Assembly: GCA_016630955.3 (NCBI GenBank)
Contig: CM049987.1
Location: 1,674,001 to 1,738,000, forward strand
DNA from: Didymella arachidicola
Taxonomy: Eukaryota; Ascomycota; Dothideomycetes; Pleosporales; Didymellaceae
DNA length: 64,000 nucleotides
Direction: 5' to 3'
Part shown: positions 31,465 through 41,778 of the stretch, piece by piece
Position numbering within the stretch: the stretch's first letter is position 1
Layout of the letters: every line of letters starts with the position of its first letter
Translations under genes and position numbers: made by a program
Notes under the pieces: generated by a model
What the model was told of the DNA's origin: nothing
The model's database searches: none
What the model saw: the letters and a program-made list of their open reading frames with translations, nothing else

Positions 31465-32982
31465 ATGGAGTCTAACACATCCCCAGAGAGGGTGACAAGT
31501 CAGCCCGAGAATCCGTACTCTAGTCTGATCCCCGACCAAACCTTCGCCATCATCCCCGAGTTTGAGCTCGAGTCGGGCGTCGTCCTCCAGAATGTAGCCG
31601 TTGCGTACAAGACGTACGGCAGCCTGTCGCCGGGGCATGACAATGCCATGGTCATCTGCCATGCGCTGACGGGCAGCGCCGATGTGGGTGACTGGTGGGG
31701 GCCTCTGCTGGGCGGACCGGGCAAGGCCTTCGACACGTCACGCTTCTTCGTCGTGTGCATGAACAGCTTGGGCAGTCCGTACGGCAGCGCAAGCCCGGTC
31801 ACGGCGCGAGACGGCGATACCTCGAACGGGCGCTACGGACCCGAGTTCCCGCTGACCACAGTGCGAGACGACGTCAACATCTTCAGGCGGATCCTCGACG
31901 ACCTCGGCGTCAAGCAGATCGCAGCAGTCATCGGAGGCTCTATGGGCGGCATGCTCGTGCTCGAGTTTGCCTACTTCGGCAAGGACTACGTGCGCAACAT
32001 CATCCCCATTGCTACCTCGGCCCGCTACAGTGCTTGGGGCATCAGCTGGGGGGAGGCCCAGCGCCAGAGCATCTACAGCGACCCCAAGTACGACGATGGC
32101 TACTACACCTTTGAAGACCCGCCGTCCACCGGTCTGGGAGCTGCGCGCATGTCTGCGCTGCTGACATACCGCAGCCGCGACTCGTTCGAGTCTCGCTTTG
32201 GCCGCAATACCCCTGACCTGTCTAAGAAGCAGAGCATCAACAACGTGCCGCGACCTACTACGCCTTCGAACGAGCACTGGGCCATCCACAACCATGGCCA
32301 CAAGAATGCCGGCTCGCCACGCGCTTCTGCATCGAGGACGAATAGCAGCGCCGGTCTGAACCTCTCAGCGTCGACTGCAGCCAAGACCGCCGATCTCGAG
32401 TTCTCTGATGCGTCGAATTCATCGACGCCCACCCTTCGACGTACGGACTCGACCGCGAACGCCAAGTCCAGGCCCCTGGCTCAACACTACTTCTCGGCAC
32501 AGTCGTACCTGCGCTACCAGGGCGAGAAGTTCATTAAGCGATTCGACGCCAACTGCTACATCGCCATCACCCGCAAGCTCGACACCCACGATGTGTCCCG
32601 GCACCGGTACCCTGAAGGCGAAGATGAGCAGACCCTCGATCCCGTCTCAGCCTTGCACCACGCACTGTCTTTAATCGAGCAGCCAACGCTTGTTCTGGGT
32701 ATCCAATCGGACGGACTCTTCACGTACGCCGAGCAACAGGAGCTCGCAGCATACATTCCCAACGCCACTTTGAAGACCATTGATTCGCCAGACGGTCACG
32801 ACGCCTTCCTCCTAGAATTCGATCAGGTCAACCGTCATCTGCTTGGCTTCCTCAACCAATATCTCCCAGACATCATGAACAGGACTCCCAACCCCGACAT
32901 CATCTCCAACGACTCCGGTATGGAGGCCACCAAGACCAGTACCTTTGGCGAGGCCGAAGTCGACGATATCACCGCCTGGTGA
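31465..32982 (+). CDS. MET2: Homoserine O-acetyltransferase
   Basis: A single exon of 505 residues in the alpha/beta-hydrolase acyltransferase family. Family landmarks are YKTYGSLSPGHDNAM, CHALTGSADV and the nucleophile elbow GGSMGGM with Ser159. The catalytic Asp is about residue 416 (GIQSDGLF) and the His about 445 (PDGHDAF). Residues about 250-345 form a Ser/Thr-rich low-complexity insertion between the core halves, common in fungal Met2. The enzyme transfers acetyl from acetyl-CoA to homoserine, the committed step to methionine and sulfur assimilation. The start context is GACCATGGAG. A 35-codon uORF ends two bases upstream. Confidence 0.96.
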   Translation: MESNTSPERVTSQPENPYSSLIPDQTFAIIPEFELESGVVLQNVAVAYKTYGSLSPGHDNAMVICHALTGSADVGDWWGPLLGGPGKAFDTSRFFVVCMNSLGSPYGSASPVTARDGDTSNGRYGPEFPLTTVRDDVNIFRRILDDLGVKQIAAVIGGSMGGMLVLEFAYFGKDYVRNIIPIATSARYSAWGISWGEAQRQSIYSDPKYDDGYYTFEDPPSTGLGAARMSALLTYRSRDSFESRFGRNTPDLSKKQSINNVPRPTTPSNEHWAIHNHGHKNAGSPRASASRTNSSAGLNLSASTAAKTADLEFSDASNSSTPTLRRTDSTANAKSRPLAQHYFSAQSYLRYQGEKFIKRFDANCYIAITRKLDTHDVSRHRYPEGEDEQTLDPVSALHHALSLIEQPTLVLGIQSDGLFTYAEQQELAAYIPNATLKTIDSPDGHDAFLLEFDQVNRHLLGFLNQYLPDIMNRTPNPDIISNDSGMEATKTSTFGEAEVDDITAW

Positions 32983-33896
32983 TGTTATTTTGCATATTTA
33001 GCGCGGCGTTTTGGGCATAAAAGAAATGCATGGTCCGGCGTCAGTTTTCGGCATATGCTTGAAAGAAAGCTGTACGATATGATACGCTCTCAGGAGAAGA
33101 GCTGAGGTTCAACCCCTCAATCACGATGCGAGATGAAGATAGATGGTCATGTAAACAATAAATAAGCGGTAAGACGGTACCGCCCATTCTGTTTCACAAA
33201 TGTTACTTGCTGCGGATTTATCACATCGAAGCGTCAACCTGTGGGATTAATTCCAACGTCCATCGAAGCACATTCTAGGGTCCGATCCGGTCCCGGGTTT
33301 GAGGCGTGGATGGTCCGGAGAGCGAGATTAAGATCAATGGTATGCCGAGAGAGCGGAGTCTATCTTATTTCAATACTTGCTGTCGGCTGTGTGTGCTTGT
33401 GTGCAGGGTCAGTTTGAAAATGATCTGAAGTCGCGAGTCGCCCCCTGAGGGATGCGGATGCTTCGTTGGCAGTGTCATCTCTCTATGTGCTTGTGATGGC
33501 TTCCATGTAATACTGTTCGCTGCGATCGACTGGTACTTCTTCGTTCTGTTGATCACGGCAAGATCCATACCTTCATCTTTGATAGTTCTGGGAAGCATCC
33601 TGGAGACGATCGTGTGATACAAGATTCTCACGGCTGTGACGTTTAGGGGTGCATGACAGGTGAAGCGGTCCAAGAAACGGGGGGTTGCGGCTCCCAAACG
33701 TACGACGATACCAAGGAAGACAATGGAACTGCATCGCATTTTATACCCGAGATTTTTACTGAGAGATTGCTGGGACAGGAGGCTTCCTTGGGCGCATAAG
33801 TGGTTGGCGCATGCGCCACTGTGGCTCAAGTGTGGCACGAGCTTCGCTTCCACAACTTCTGACCTGCCGCGCCATCCACAACCATCAAAACATGCA
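32983..33896. other. Intergenic region before the ketoacyl synthase
   Basis: About 900 bp. A minus-strand frame of 188 codons crosses its right part and the KAS first exon but shows no family features. An in-frame ATG at 33723 could extend KAS by 58 residues; otherwise nothing was recognised. Confidence 0.45.
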
Positions 33897-35511
33897 ATGC
33901 GAAGGGTGGTAGTCACAGGTTTAGGGCTCATTACGCCCCTTGGAATAGGTGATTAGCCACGGAAGAGACGCATGGACTTGAATTGACGCGTTGCGATTAG
34001 GTGTTCGCCGGACATGGCAGCGCTTGATAGACGGTCATTGCGGCGTCACGTCCATCAAGGACAGGTCTCAGTTTGCGGTGTTGCCGAGCCAAGTGGCGGC
34101 AATTGTGCCTGAAGGGTCGAGAGAGGATTGCCAATGGAATGTCAAAGAGTATATGACTCCTGGTGTATGTGTTTGAGCCCGTTCCAATGCGATCCTGCTG
34201 ATCAGTTCAGGATGAACGTCGGATGGCGAAGTTTGCCCAGTATGCTATGGTTGCCTCGGAAGAGGCGTTGAAAGATGCTGGATGGGCCCCAAGTCAAGAG
34301 GAAGACCTCGAGGCTACGGTGGGTCGATCGTACATCCATTCTCATATGGTATTGACCAGTATAGGGTGTCTACATAGGATCTGGTATTGGCAGCCTCGAC
34401 GATGCATACGATACCGCGATAGCTTTTGACAAGGGCGTAAGCGATACCAAAGGGCGAAAGATAATGTGTGCTGATCGACGTTAGGGTCACCGAAAGGTGT
34501 CTCCATTGTTCGTACCGCGCCTTCTCATCAACCTAGCAGCGGGTCATATCTCGATGCGCTATGGCTTCAAAGTAAGTCAAGTTACCTGCCTGTAAGGACG
34601 TTGTGGTGACTCTACAGGGACCAAACCATGCCGCCACTACAGCATGCACAACAGGTGCCCACAGCATCGGTGATGCAGTCCGTATGATCCAACTAGGCGA
34701 TGCCAATGTCATGGTGGCTGGCGGTGCAGAGTCTTGCATACATCCCCTGGCCGTTTCAGGTTTTGCAAGAGCGAGAAGTCTGGCAACGAAATTCAACGAT
34801 CGTCCCGCCGAAGCCAGTCGGCCATTCGACAGAGATCGAGATGGCTTTGTTATTGGTGAAGGTGCCGGTGTCGTCGTGCTCGAAGTACGTATTGCAACTG
34901 ACTGCATTACATCCCGCTGACAACGACAGGAGCTCGAGCATGCCAAAGCCCGTGGTGCACATATCTACGCAGAAGTTGCTGGTTACGGCTTATCGAGTGA
35001 TGCATACCATATGACAGCACCTCGCGAAGACGGTCAAGGTCCTCGGCTGGCGATGAAGAAGGCGCTCAAGCATGCTGGGCTCAAGCCGGAGTCTGTTGAC
35101 TACATCAACGCTCATGCTACAAGCACGCCACTCGGGGATGCAGCAGAAAACAGAGCCATCAAAGACTTGATTCTCGGCGAGGACGGCAAGTCTCGCGCTT
35201 TTCACATCAACGTGAGCAGCACGAAGGGTGCTATAGGTCATCTCCTTGGGGCTGCGGGTAGTGTCGAGGCGATCTTTACCATTCTTGGTTTGCACCATGT
35301 AAGTACGCCAATTGGCAGGGCGAAATGATGCTGATGATAGTAGAACATCCTGCCGCCCACATTGAACCTACACAATCCGGGGGGACCAGCTGGTGAATTC
35401 GACTGTAACTATGTTGCGCATTCAGCACAACAGCACGAGATAAATGTTGCCATGTCGAACAGCTTTGGTTTTGGGGGAACCAATGCGTCACTCTGCTTCC
35501 GTAAGATGTAA
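33897..35511 (+). CDS. CEM1: Mitochondrial 3-oxoacyl-[acyl-carrier-protein] synthase
   Basis: Eight exons join in frame: 33897-33948, 34001-34164, 34211-34318, 34365-34436, 34485-34571, 34618-34884, 34930-35298 and 35344-35511 (428 residues), with seven introns of 45-52 bp. The FabF/KAS II fold is clear from [13 protein letters not shown], the active-site Cys171 in [10 protein letters not shown], His312 in [11 protein letters not shown], the conserved [15 protein letters not shown] with His354, and the C-terminal [10 protein letters not shown]. It performs the condensing step of mitochondrial type II fatty-acid synthesis, which supplies octanoate for lipoate. An alternative start at 33723, in the same frame, would add an Arg-rich 58-residue N-terminus that could serve for mitochondrial import; which ATG is used is not decided by sequence alone. 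Confidence 0.95.
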
Positions 35512-35838
35512 TAAGACACCAAAAAGTACAGTCACTGCACACCTATTTTGTCGTGATATCGTCAAACCACATGTGCCGAAAGGTTACTTCGGCTATCAAG
35601 CCAGATTCGTGACTCGATAAGATCTCGACATTGCAACTCGCGACTGCCCCGCGGCGCGATCTGGCAGCTGCCAGCCCCACAACGCGCCATTCATCCCACG
35701 GTACAAGCAACGCTCGGCATCGGTAGTGTCCGTAAGTGCATCTGCACTTCAGACTCAAATTCGAGGGCTGAACCTCTTATCACTCACTCACAATTCTGTC
35801 CTTCTGCTGTTGTGAACCGGTGTGCTTCGCGATCTAGG
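35512..35838. other. Intergenic region
   Basis: About 330 bp between the KAS stop and the NiCoT start. No gene or repeat was recognised. Confidence 0.5.
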
Positions 35839-37235
35839 ATGGCGACTTCCCCAACTCCTTCAGTCCGCAATCATGACGTCCCGGACGACAAACCATCGTT
35901 CTTCAGCAATGCCTCCCGGAAAGCTTCCGAGTACCACTCGCGCGTGCCGTACCTGAGCAAGCTTCCCTTCCCAGCAATCGCAATCATTGTGACACTCATC
36001 GTTGTCAATCTGCTTGTCTGGGCAGCCGTAGGTGTCGTTCTGGTACGTTGCTACGCATGTGCATGATTAGATGATCCTGACACTCTGATGAGCACTTCAA
36101 TACACCCCTGGTATCAACAGCAGTACTCTCCTATACACTCGGTCTTCGCCATGCACTGGACGCAGACCACATCTCGGCCATCGATCTGATGACCCGGCGT
36201 CTGATTGCAGCCGGCCAGCGTCCCGTAACGGTAGGAATGTTCTTTTCGCTTGGCCACTCTACCATTGTCATAATCACCTCACTGGTCGTGGCTGGAACGG
36301 CAGCAGCCGTTTCGACCAAGTTCGGCAGTTTTGAGCGGGTTGGTGGTATTATTGGCACTTCGGTGTCGGCCGCCTTCTTGCTTCTCCTCGGTATCATGAA
36401 CATCTATATTCTATACAAACTGATTGTCCAAATGCGTAAGATCCTTGCCAGCGAACCGGGACGAGAGAACGAGGAGTTCAAGATCCAGGGCGGTGGGTGC
36501 TTGTTCCCTATCTTGCAAAAGCTCTTCAAGCTGGTTGACCGGCCATGGAAGATGTACCCTCTGGGTGTTCTCTTTGGCTTGGGCTTCGACACATCGTCAG
36601 AGATTGCCATCCTTGGTATCAGCTCTATACAGGCTACAAAGGGTACCTCTATCTGGCTGATCCTGATCTTCCCGCTGCTATTCACAGCAGGCATGTGTCT
36701 GCTCGACACTACAGATGGTGCGCTCATGATGAGTCTGTACACCAGCACGCAGCTGGCACGCGATCCTATTGCAATCTGCTACTATAGCATCGTTCTCACG
36801 GTCATCACGGTCATAGTTGCGACCATCATCGGAACCGTGCAGTTTCTTAATCTTATTTTGAACGTCGCTGAGCCTGATGGCAAATTTTGGGATGGAGTGG
36901 AGAAGCTGGGCGACAGCTGGGACATTGTCGGTACGTATCGTCAAATGATTCTCGAAGACAATTGCTAATCTATAACAGGTGGCGCAATCTGCGGCGCATT
37001 CGTGGTTTTTGGCGGTCTCAGTGTGCTGCTCTACAAGCCATGGAGACGCCGCGTTGATAAAAAAAGGCTCGACAATGCACACTTCGAGCCTCTGTCCCAG
37101 AACACCGATACACCGGGACGCAATGACGAGGAGCATCAGGGTCGTCTCACGGCAGCTGGAGGTGGATTGAAGGATGTCGATGTCGTGGTGACGTCTGTCG
37201 AAGGGACTGATCTTGCCGGACCTTCTCAGCGATAG
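35839..37235 (+). CDS. NiCoT-family nickel/cobalt transporter
   Basis: Three exons, 35839-36042, 36093-36930 and 36979-37235, give 432 residues. The defining NiCoT signature RHALDADHI is present near residues 87-95 in the second exon, followed by further family motifs FFSLGHSTIV, LGFDTSSEI and GMCLLDTTDGALM. Around eight hydrophobic segments are visible. These permeases carry Ni2+ or Co2+ across a membrane, in fungi mainly to supply urease. The first intron ends in GAG rather than CAG; it was chosen because it keeps frame and gives VVL-HFNTP, as in related proteins. The C-terminal hydrophilic tail is not conserved. The choice between Ni and Co cannot be made from sequence. Confidence 0.92.
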
Positions 37236-37447
37236 CATGCGCCTTGCTGTGGTTAACCGATGCGGCGCTGCTGTAAAATTCAATACCGAGTACAGCTTCC
37301 AGTCTGGCACAGCTGCGTATGTTTATGCATTATGAAGTTCAAAGCACTAAGAACCAATGAAGTACCGCGCCACACTGTGGTCGTTTGTGCAACCTTCATT
37401 TCACCCCACCTTGTTACTCTTCAGCCTTGTTCCTTGACACCCCATAA

Positions 37448-37974
37448 ATGACAAGATTTCCACCTAGAGCGGCGTTTCGCTCATCTACTCACGTCGCTGC
37501 TCGATTCTGCTCGTCTCCACACCACCCTGATCGGCCCCTCACCAAACGAGTATTGAAGATGAACGCTACACAAACTGTACTTGACTGGATTGCCGCACAC
37601 CCTTATCAGACGGCTTTCCAAGTCGTGAACGGCATAATCATCTGCACACCTGCCGCAGCTACTGTACCAGTTCTTGCTGCGCTGGGATTTGGTGCCCAAG
37701 GTCCCATGGCAGGTATGGCAGGCAGCATCTAGTCATGATATCATCACGACGTCCAAAACAGACCGTACACATGCTGACATGAGATATAGGCTCAACAGCA
37801 GCAGCTATCATGGCGCATTTTGGTGTTGTTCCAGCAGCCGGCTGGTTCGCTACTCTTCAGAGCGCTGCCATGGGCGGCTACGGAGCGGGTGCTGCGGCTG
37901 GCCTTGCGCAGGCTGGAGCAGCCTTGTCGTCTGTTGGAGGATGGCTCTGGAACAGAAATTCGACCGCCGGTTGA
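37448..37974 (+). CDS. ISG12/IFI6-IFI27-like small membrane protein with mitochondrial-type N-terminus
   Basis: Two exons, 37448-37712 and 37790-37974, give 149 residues; the 77-bp intron has GTATGG, a GCTGACA branch and TAG. From Met37 on, the protein is small and hydrophobic with Ala/Gly-rich helices (ATVPVLAALGFGAQGPMAG-STAAAIMAH, GGYGAGAAAGLAQAGAALSS), the pattern of the Ifi-6-16/ISG12 family. The first 36 residues (TRFPPRAAFRSSTHVAARFC) are Arg/Ser-rich and free of acid, as in a mitochondrial presequence, and family members in animals are mitochondrial. Start at Met37 (112 residues) is the alternative. Biological role in fungi is unknown. Confidence 0.8.
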
Positions 37975-38263
37975 ACTTTGGCCGACTGAAAAGGTCGTCT
38001 TGGAGCATGACTTGGGTTGTCAAACGGTGAAGGGAGCCAACAAGGATGCTATGATCGAAGTGGTGGTTTCCAAAGAGTAGAAAGTTGCGAGCCAACCAAT
38101 GGGAATTGTGCCTCGGCTATGCCCACCTTCACTCTGAACGCGACGCGTACTCCACGTGGAAGCTCACCGCGCACGACATCGCTTGGCTGTAAGCCTTGAC
38201 GATTGGTATATATGCAATATCATTCAGCACTCGGTGATATCGAGTTGGCTGGACATAGCTTCG

Positions 38264-39109
38264 ATGAGAATGGAGCCGTCGATAACGCCAACAGAGGTTG
38301 CCCAACCCCTGACCGAGTTCACGACTATCGGTCACAATACGTACCTCTGGACTTCGACATCTTACACGCCTTCTTCACCCCTCATCCTACTATTTGCTTG
38401 GAACGCTGCAGCTGCAAAGCACATCGCTAAATACACCGTGTCGTACCAACGACTCTTTCCGAGCTCCAAGATCATTCTACAGCGATGCTACACCTCCGAC
38501 ATGTTCACCCGCAGCACACACTATGCAGCTCTTCTCACTCCAGCAATGGAAATCACGCATCATCACCTCACTGCCAGCGGCTCCGTGCTCGTGCACAGTT
38601 TCTCCAACGGTGGCGGCAACCAGGTCAACGAGTTTGCAAAAGCTTGGAAACGCAAGTACCGCAGCAGATTACCCATGCAAGTGCAGATCATGGATTCTAG
38701 TCCGACCAAGGGTCCATGGATGAAGAGCCATGCTGCCATTTCTGCTGGTTTGCCGAGGACGTGGTTCTGGCGATGGTTCGGTGGCCTTTTGGTCCATGTG
38801 CTCTTGCTAGGCTCATTCTTGGTCAATGTAGCAAGGGGGAAAGTGAACAAAATGGAGGTACTATGTCGTGAGATGAATGATGAAAGTGTGTTCGATAACA
38901 GCGTACCGAGAGTATATCTATATAGTCGGGTCGATGAGATGGTGGGGTGTGAGGAGGTGGAGGAGCATGCTGCGATTGCCAAGAGCAAAGAGTGGGATGT
39001 CACGATGGTCAGATTCGAGAAGAGTGCTCACTGTGGACATATCAGAGAGGACGAGCAGAAGTACTGGGGGGCCATTCTCAAGGCGTGGAAGTCAAGCCAG
39101 CACAAATGA
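38264..39109 (+). CDS. TMEM53/DUF829-family protein
   Basis: A single exon of 281 residues, counted from ATG 38264; a second ATG lies two codons on. LILLFAWNAAAAKHIAKYTVSYQRLFPSS corresponds to the start of the DUF829 (TMEM53/PAXU) alpha/beta-hydrolase-like domain. VHSFSNGGGNQ resembles the nucleophile elbow with a Ser-Asn-Gly-Gly core, and the end carries a His in SAHCGHIR. A hydrophobic stretch (WFGGLLVHVLLLGSFLVNVA) may be membrane-associated. Animal TMEM53 is a nuclear envelope protein; enzymatic activity is unproven. The stop lies 20 bp from the convergent Mpv17-type gene stop. Confidence 0.85.
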   Translation: MRMEPSITPTEVAQPLTEFTTIGHNTYLWTSTSYTPSSPLILLFAWNAAAAKHIAKYTVSYQRLFPSSKIILQRCYTSDMFTRSTHYAALLTPAMEITHHHLTASGSVLVHSFSNGGGNQVNEFAKAWKRKYRSRLPMQVQIMDSSPTKGPWMKSHAAISAGLPRTWFWRWFGGLLVHVLLLGSFLVNVARGKVNKMEVLCREMNDESVFDNSVPRVYLYSRVDEMVGCEEVEEHAAIAKSKEWDVTMVRFEKSAHCGHIREDEQKYWGAILKAWKSSQHK

Positions 39110-39129
39110 TCGATTCGTGTTGTTTTTCA

Positions 39130-39856
39130 TCATAGTCGCTGGGCAACTAGTGACAGGTAGATATTCCATATCAGACCGCAGAAGCTGAGGAAGATCATGC
39201 GCCGTTCCACAGGACAGTATGTGGTGCTGAAGAAGTTGGCGATTGGCCAAACTTTGTACGAGTCCCAGATGAGCTTGAAGAGCTCCTAATGGGATGGTCA
39301 GTGAATACAAGCATTGACAAAGGATCGGTCTTACATCATGGAAGCTCTGCACAATTTGAGCGCTTGTCTTGCCCTTCAGAAGACCTATCAGGATCAAGAA
39401 CATTGTCTGGTTGAGCAGTGCGCCCATTGTGATGCACTAGCTAAGCGTCAGTACAGCTTCGGTCATGGAAAGAGTATCACCTACGTCTGTGAACCACTTC
39501 TTGAAGATGTTGAACCAATTGCGCTCCCGGACTTCCTCCTCAACCATGCGCTTATCGTCCCCGTCTTCCTTCAGAAATACAGCCTTCTCTGCAGCATCGC
39601 CGTCTTCAGTTGTGGCCTCCCTCGCGTGCTTAACAGTCCTCCATCCGGGAAACGTTCTCTCTAGCCAGTGCTGCCAATGGTAGTTTACAGGTGCTGTAAG
39701 CACTACCATGAAGGCGAATTGGAAGAAGAACACGCGATCGAAGACGAAGGGCTTTGCGTCACTCCATGCCTTGAGTCGCTGAGCGATGATATTGGAGCAG
39801 CAGTCGATAATGAGCGCCGACCCGCAAGCGACGAGCATGGGATGGAGCCGCGCCAT
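39130..39856 (-). CDS. Mpv17/PMP22-family membrane protein
   Basis: Three minus-strand exons, 39856-39485, 39436-39335 and 39285-39130, with 48- and 49-bp introns, give 209 residues. Family hallmarks are APVNYHWQHWLERTFPGW, WDSYKVWPIANF and the C-terminal GLIWNIYLSLVAQ. Between the second helix and the FKKW segment lies a charged loop of about 40 residues. The family includes mitochondrial Mpv17/Sym1 and peroxisomal PMP22 channel-like proteins; the WP-[I]-NF motif alone does not say which organelle. The first intron acceptor is the second of two nearby TAGs, chosen because it yields FTDCITMGALLNQT. Confidence 0.9.
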
Positions 39857-40231
39857 TGTGAGCGTCTGATTGCGGGGGAAGGAGCGGTCGTTGCTGGGAA
39901 AGCGGCTGCCAGCGGGCGCGAGGCGAGAGATCGGTGGGCAAGGGCGGCGGTCTGAATGAGACAGACACAATAGCGGCGAAGTCAGGGAGATTCAGTCACT
40001 GTGCGCCTGGACAAGATCGCAATGTGTCTGTCAAGCCACATGGCGACTGTGCAGCGCTGATGAACGGGTCGCCTTACTCCACAATTGTTTAAGTTGAGAT
40101 GCGCGTCTTCGGGACAGGGGCGGCCGAATCAACGGCGTACCGTGTTGGCGGGTCAGTTGGGTGCGGGCCACTTTTGGGCAGGCTCCTAGCTCCCAACTTT
40201 GACTTTGTTCGACTATCAACAGATCTACTTG
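39857..40231. other. Intergenic region
   Basis: About 375 bp upstream of the Mpv17-type gene and downstream of the SDR gene. Frames here are short; nothing was recognised. Confidence 0.5.
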
Positions 40232-41130
40232 CTAAGAGGAATAGTGCAGAGGCCGAGCTCTGATGTTCAGCAATTTGCATACCTCCTCGCTGCCCTTATC
40301 CAAAGCGTCCGTACCTTCTCTCTTGGTCCAACCGCCTGCTGGCCCGCATTCGAACACCTCACCGCTACAACCGCTCTCTAGCATTGTCTTGAAGGCGTCC
40401 ATGAGTCCATCCATCGGTGTCAGCAGGTTCTCCTTTGCCAATTTCTCGTAGAAAAAAGGGGAACTAATGCTCGTCTGAACCACGTTTGGCGCGAGGGCGT
40501 TCACAGTAATGCCTTCGTCCTTCAAAAGTTTGCCGTAGCTGCGTGTGAATCCGATCAGTGCATGCTTCGCTGCAGTGTATACCGGCAGACTTGGCACACA
40601 GTACAGGCCACACACGCTCGCTACAAGCCCGATGCGACCCAGCAGCCCATTCTTGTCGCGTGTTTGTCGCCGGAACTGCTGCATGGCAAGGGCCACTGTA
40701 TACAGCACGCCCGTCACGTCGATATCGAGAACAGTCAAATCCGGCTTGGTGAACTCCTGTGGCTTTGCTGATGAGCTCTCCTCTGGGAACGGGAGCCATT
40801 TGCGCTCGCCTATGCCTGCAATGGGGGCTACAAAGTCGATGCGGCCTCCCCCAGATGCTCGCCAGTAGATCGCGCGACGGAAAGCCTCGACTTGTGAGTC
40901 CCAGGAGGAGGTGTCACACTGGACAGCACGAAGCTTCTCGGTATCTTGTAGCTTGGAAATATCGCGATCCGCAATGAGGACATACCATCCTGCATTGAGT
41001 AGTTCCGTACTGAGAGCGAAGCCTATGCCACTCGCGCCGCCTTGAAAGCATATTAGCATGCTAATTGACGGTGATGCTTTTACAGCCGCATACCCGTGAT
41101 GAAAGCTGTCTTGGATGTTGACTGTGACAT
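40232..41130 (-). CDS. Short-chain dehydrogenase/reductase
   Basis: Exon 1 is 41130-41094 and exon 2 is 41040-40232, with a 53-bp intron (GTATGC, branch GCTAATAT, AAG acceptor), giving 281 residues. Splicing creates the cofactor motif TGGASGIG at residues 12-19 from MSQSTSKTAFITG plus GASGIG, which supports the model strongly. Catalytic Ser154, Tyr167 and Lys171 (YTAAK) are present, and NAG is replaced by IAG. Asp37 after the second beta strand (IADRD) suggests NAD rather than NADP. Similarity is to the 15-hydroxyprostaglandin-dehydrogenase-like fungal SDRs; the substrate is unknown. The unspliced frame through this site starts with TTG and is not needed. Confidence 0.9.
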
Positions 41131-41778
41131 ATTGCACGGGCAAATGCTTTAATATTTCGGCGCTCTGAACATGGAAGTCGAACTTCCTGTCCAGGCATCC
41201 CCCTACATGGCTGGCTTTTGAACCGAAGGATGCTTACCTCCCCCGCAGCCCAGCATGCGATGGACTATTTTGGCTGCGGGGTAGCCTAAGAGTACAACCT
41301 CCGCCCTATATACACTGACTTCCTCGTAGTGACCGGACGACATACAGCAATGAGAAGCTATTTGTGAAGTTGATCGCTGGCAAGCGTAGTGATGAAGTGG
41401 GGCCCATTACACCAATGCGGTGACGTCATACTGGAATCGTTCAACATTTCTATCATGGATGCAAACGTTTGTGGATAGGGCCGGCGTATGTTGCTAACTT
41501 TCAGGCGCTTGTTGAGAGCGGAACGCGAACGAAGCGTGCAGTTATGACGAAATTGCTGTGCCTGGCGTAGCATGCGGTGGATCAGACTGTTGGGGCGTGA
41601 CCCGCGACTTCCGATCATTCGACCCTACTTGACAACCTCAAAAGCTGGATCAAGCGCTGTCGAAACATCAAGCGAGCCTAGCAAACTTCCCTTGAATACC
41701 TAGACATTACAATTGACGAATTGCGCGCTCGTCGGCCCTAGCCACCCCTCCCGATTCTGAAGACAGACGTCATTGACC
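41131..41778. other. Divergent promoter region of the SDR and acetate kinase genes
   Basis: About 650 bp between divergent starts. No open frame of interest was seen. Confidence 0.5.

Noticed and set aside
31738..32301. 187-codon minus-strand frame inside MET2
   Set aside because: Antisense shadow of a well-conserved enzyme in GC-rich sequence; no recognisable domain.
33105..33125. GAGGTTCAACCCCTC as a tRNA T-arm
   Set aside because: The hairpin stands alone; no other tRNA arms are found around it.
33365..33931. 188-codon minus-strand frame overlapping the KAS first exon
   Set aside because: No domain, overlaps a conserved exon and lacks coding-like composition.
41041..41143. SDR start at the unspliced TTG frame (41143)
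   Set aside because: It has no ATG and would insert residues before the cofactor motif; the spliced ATG model at 41130 gives a clean TGGASGIG.
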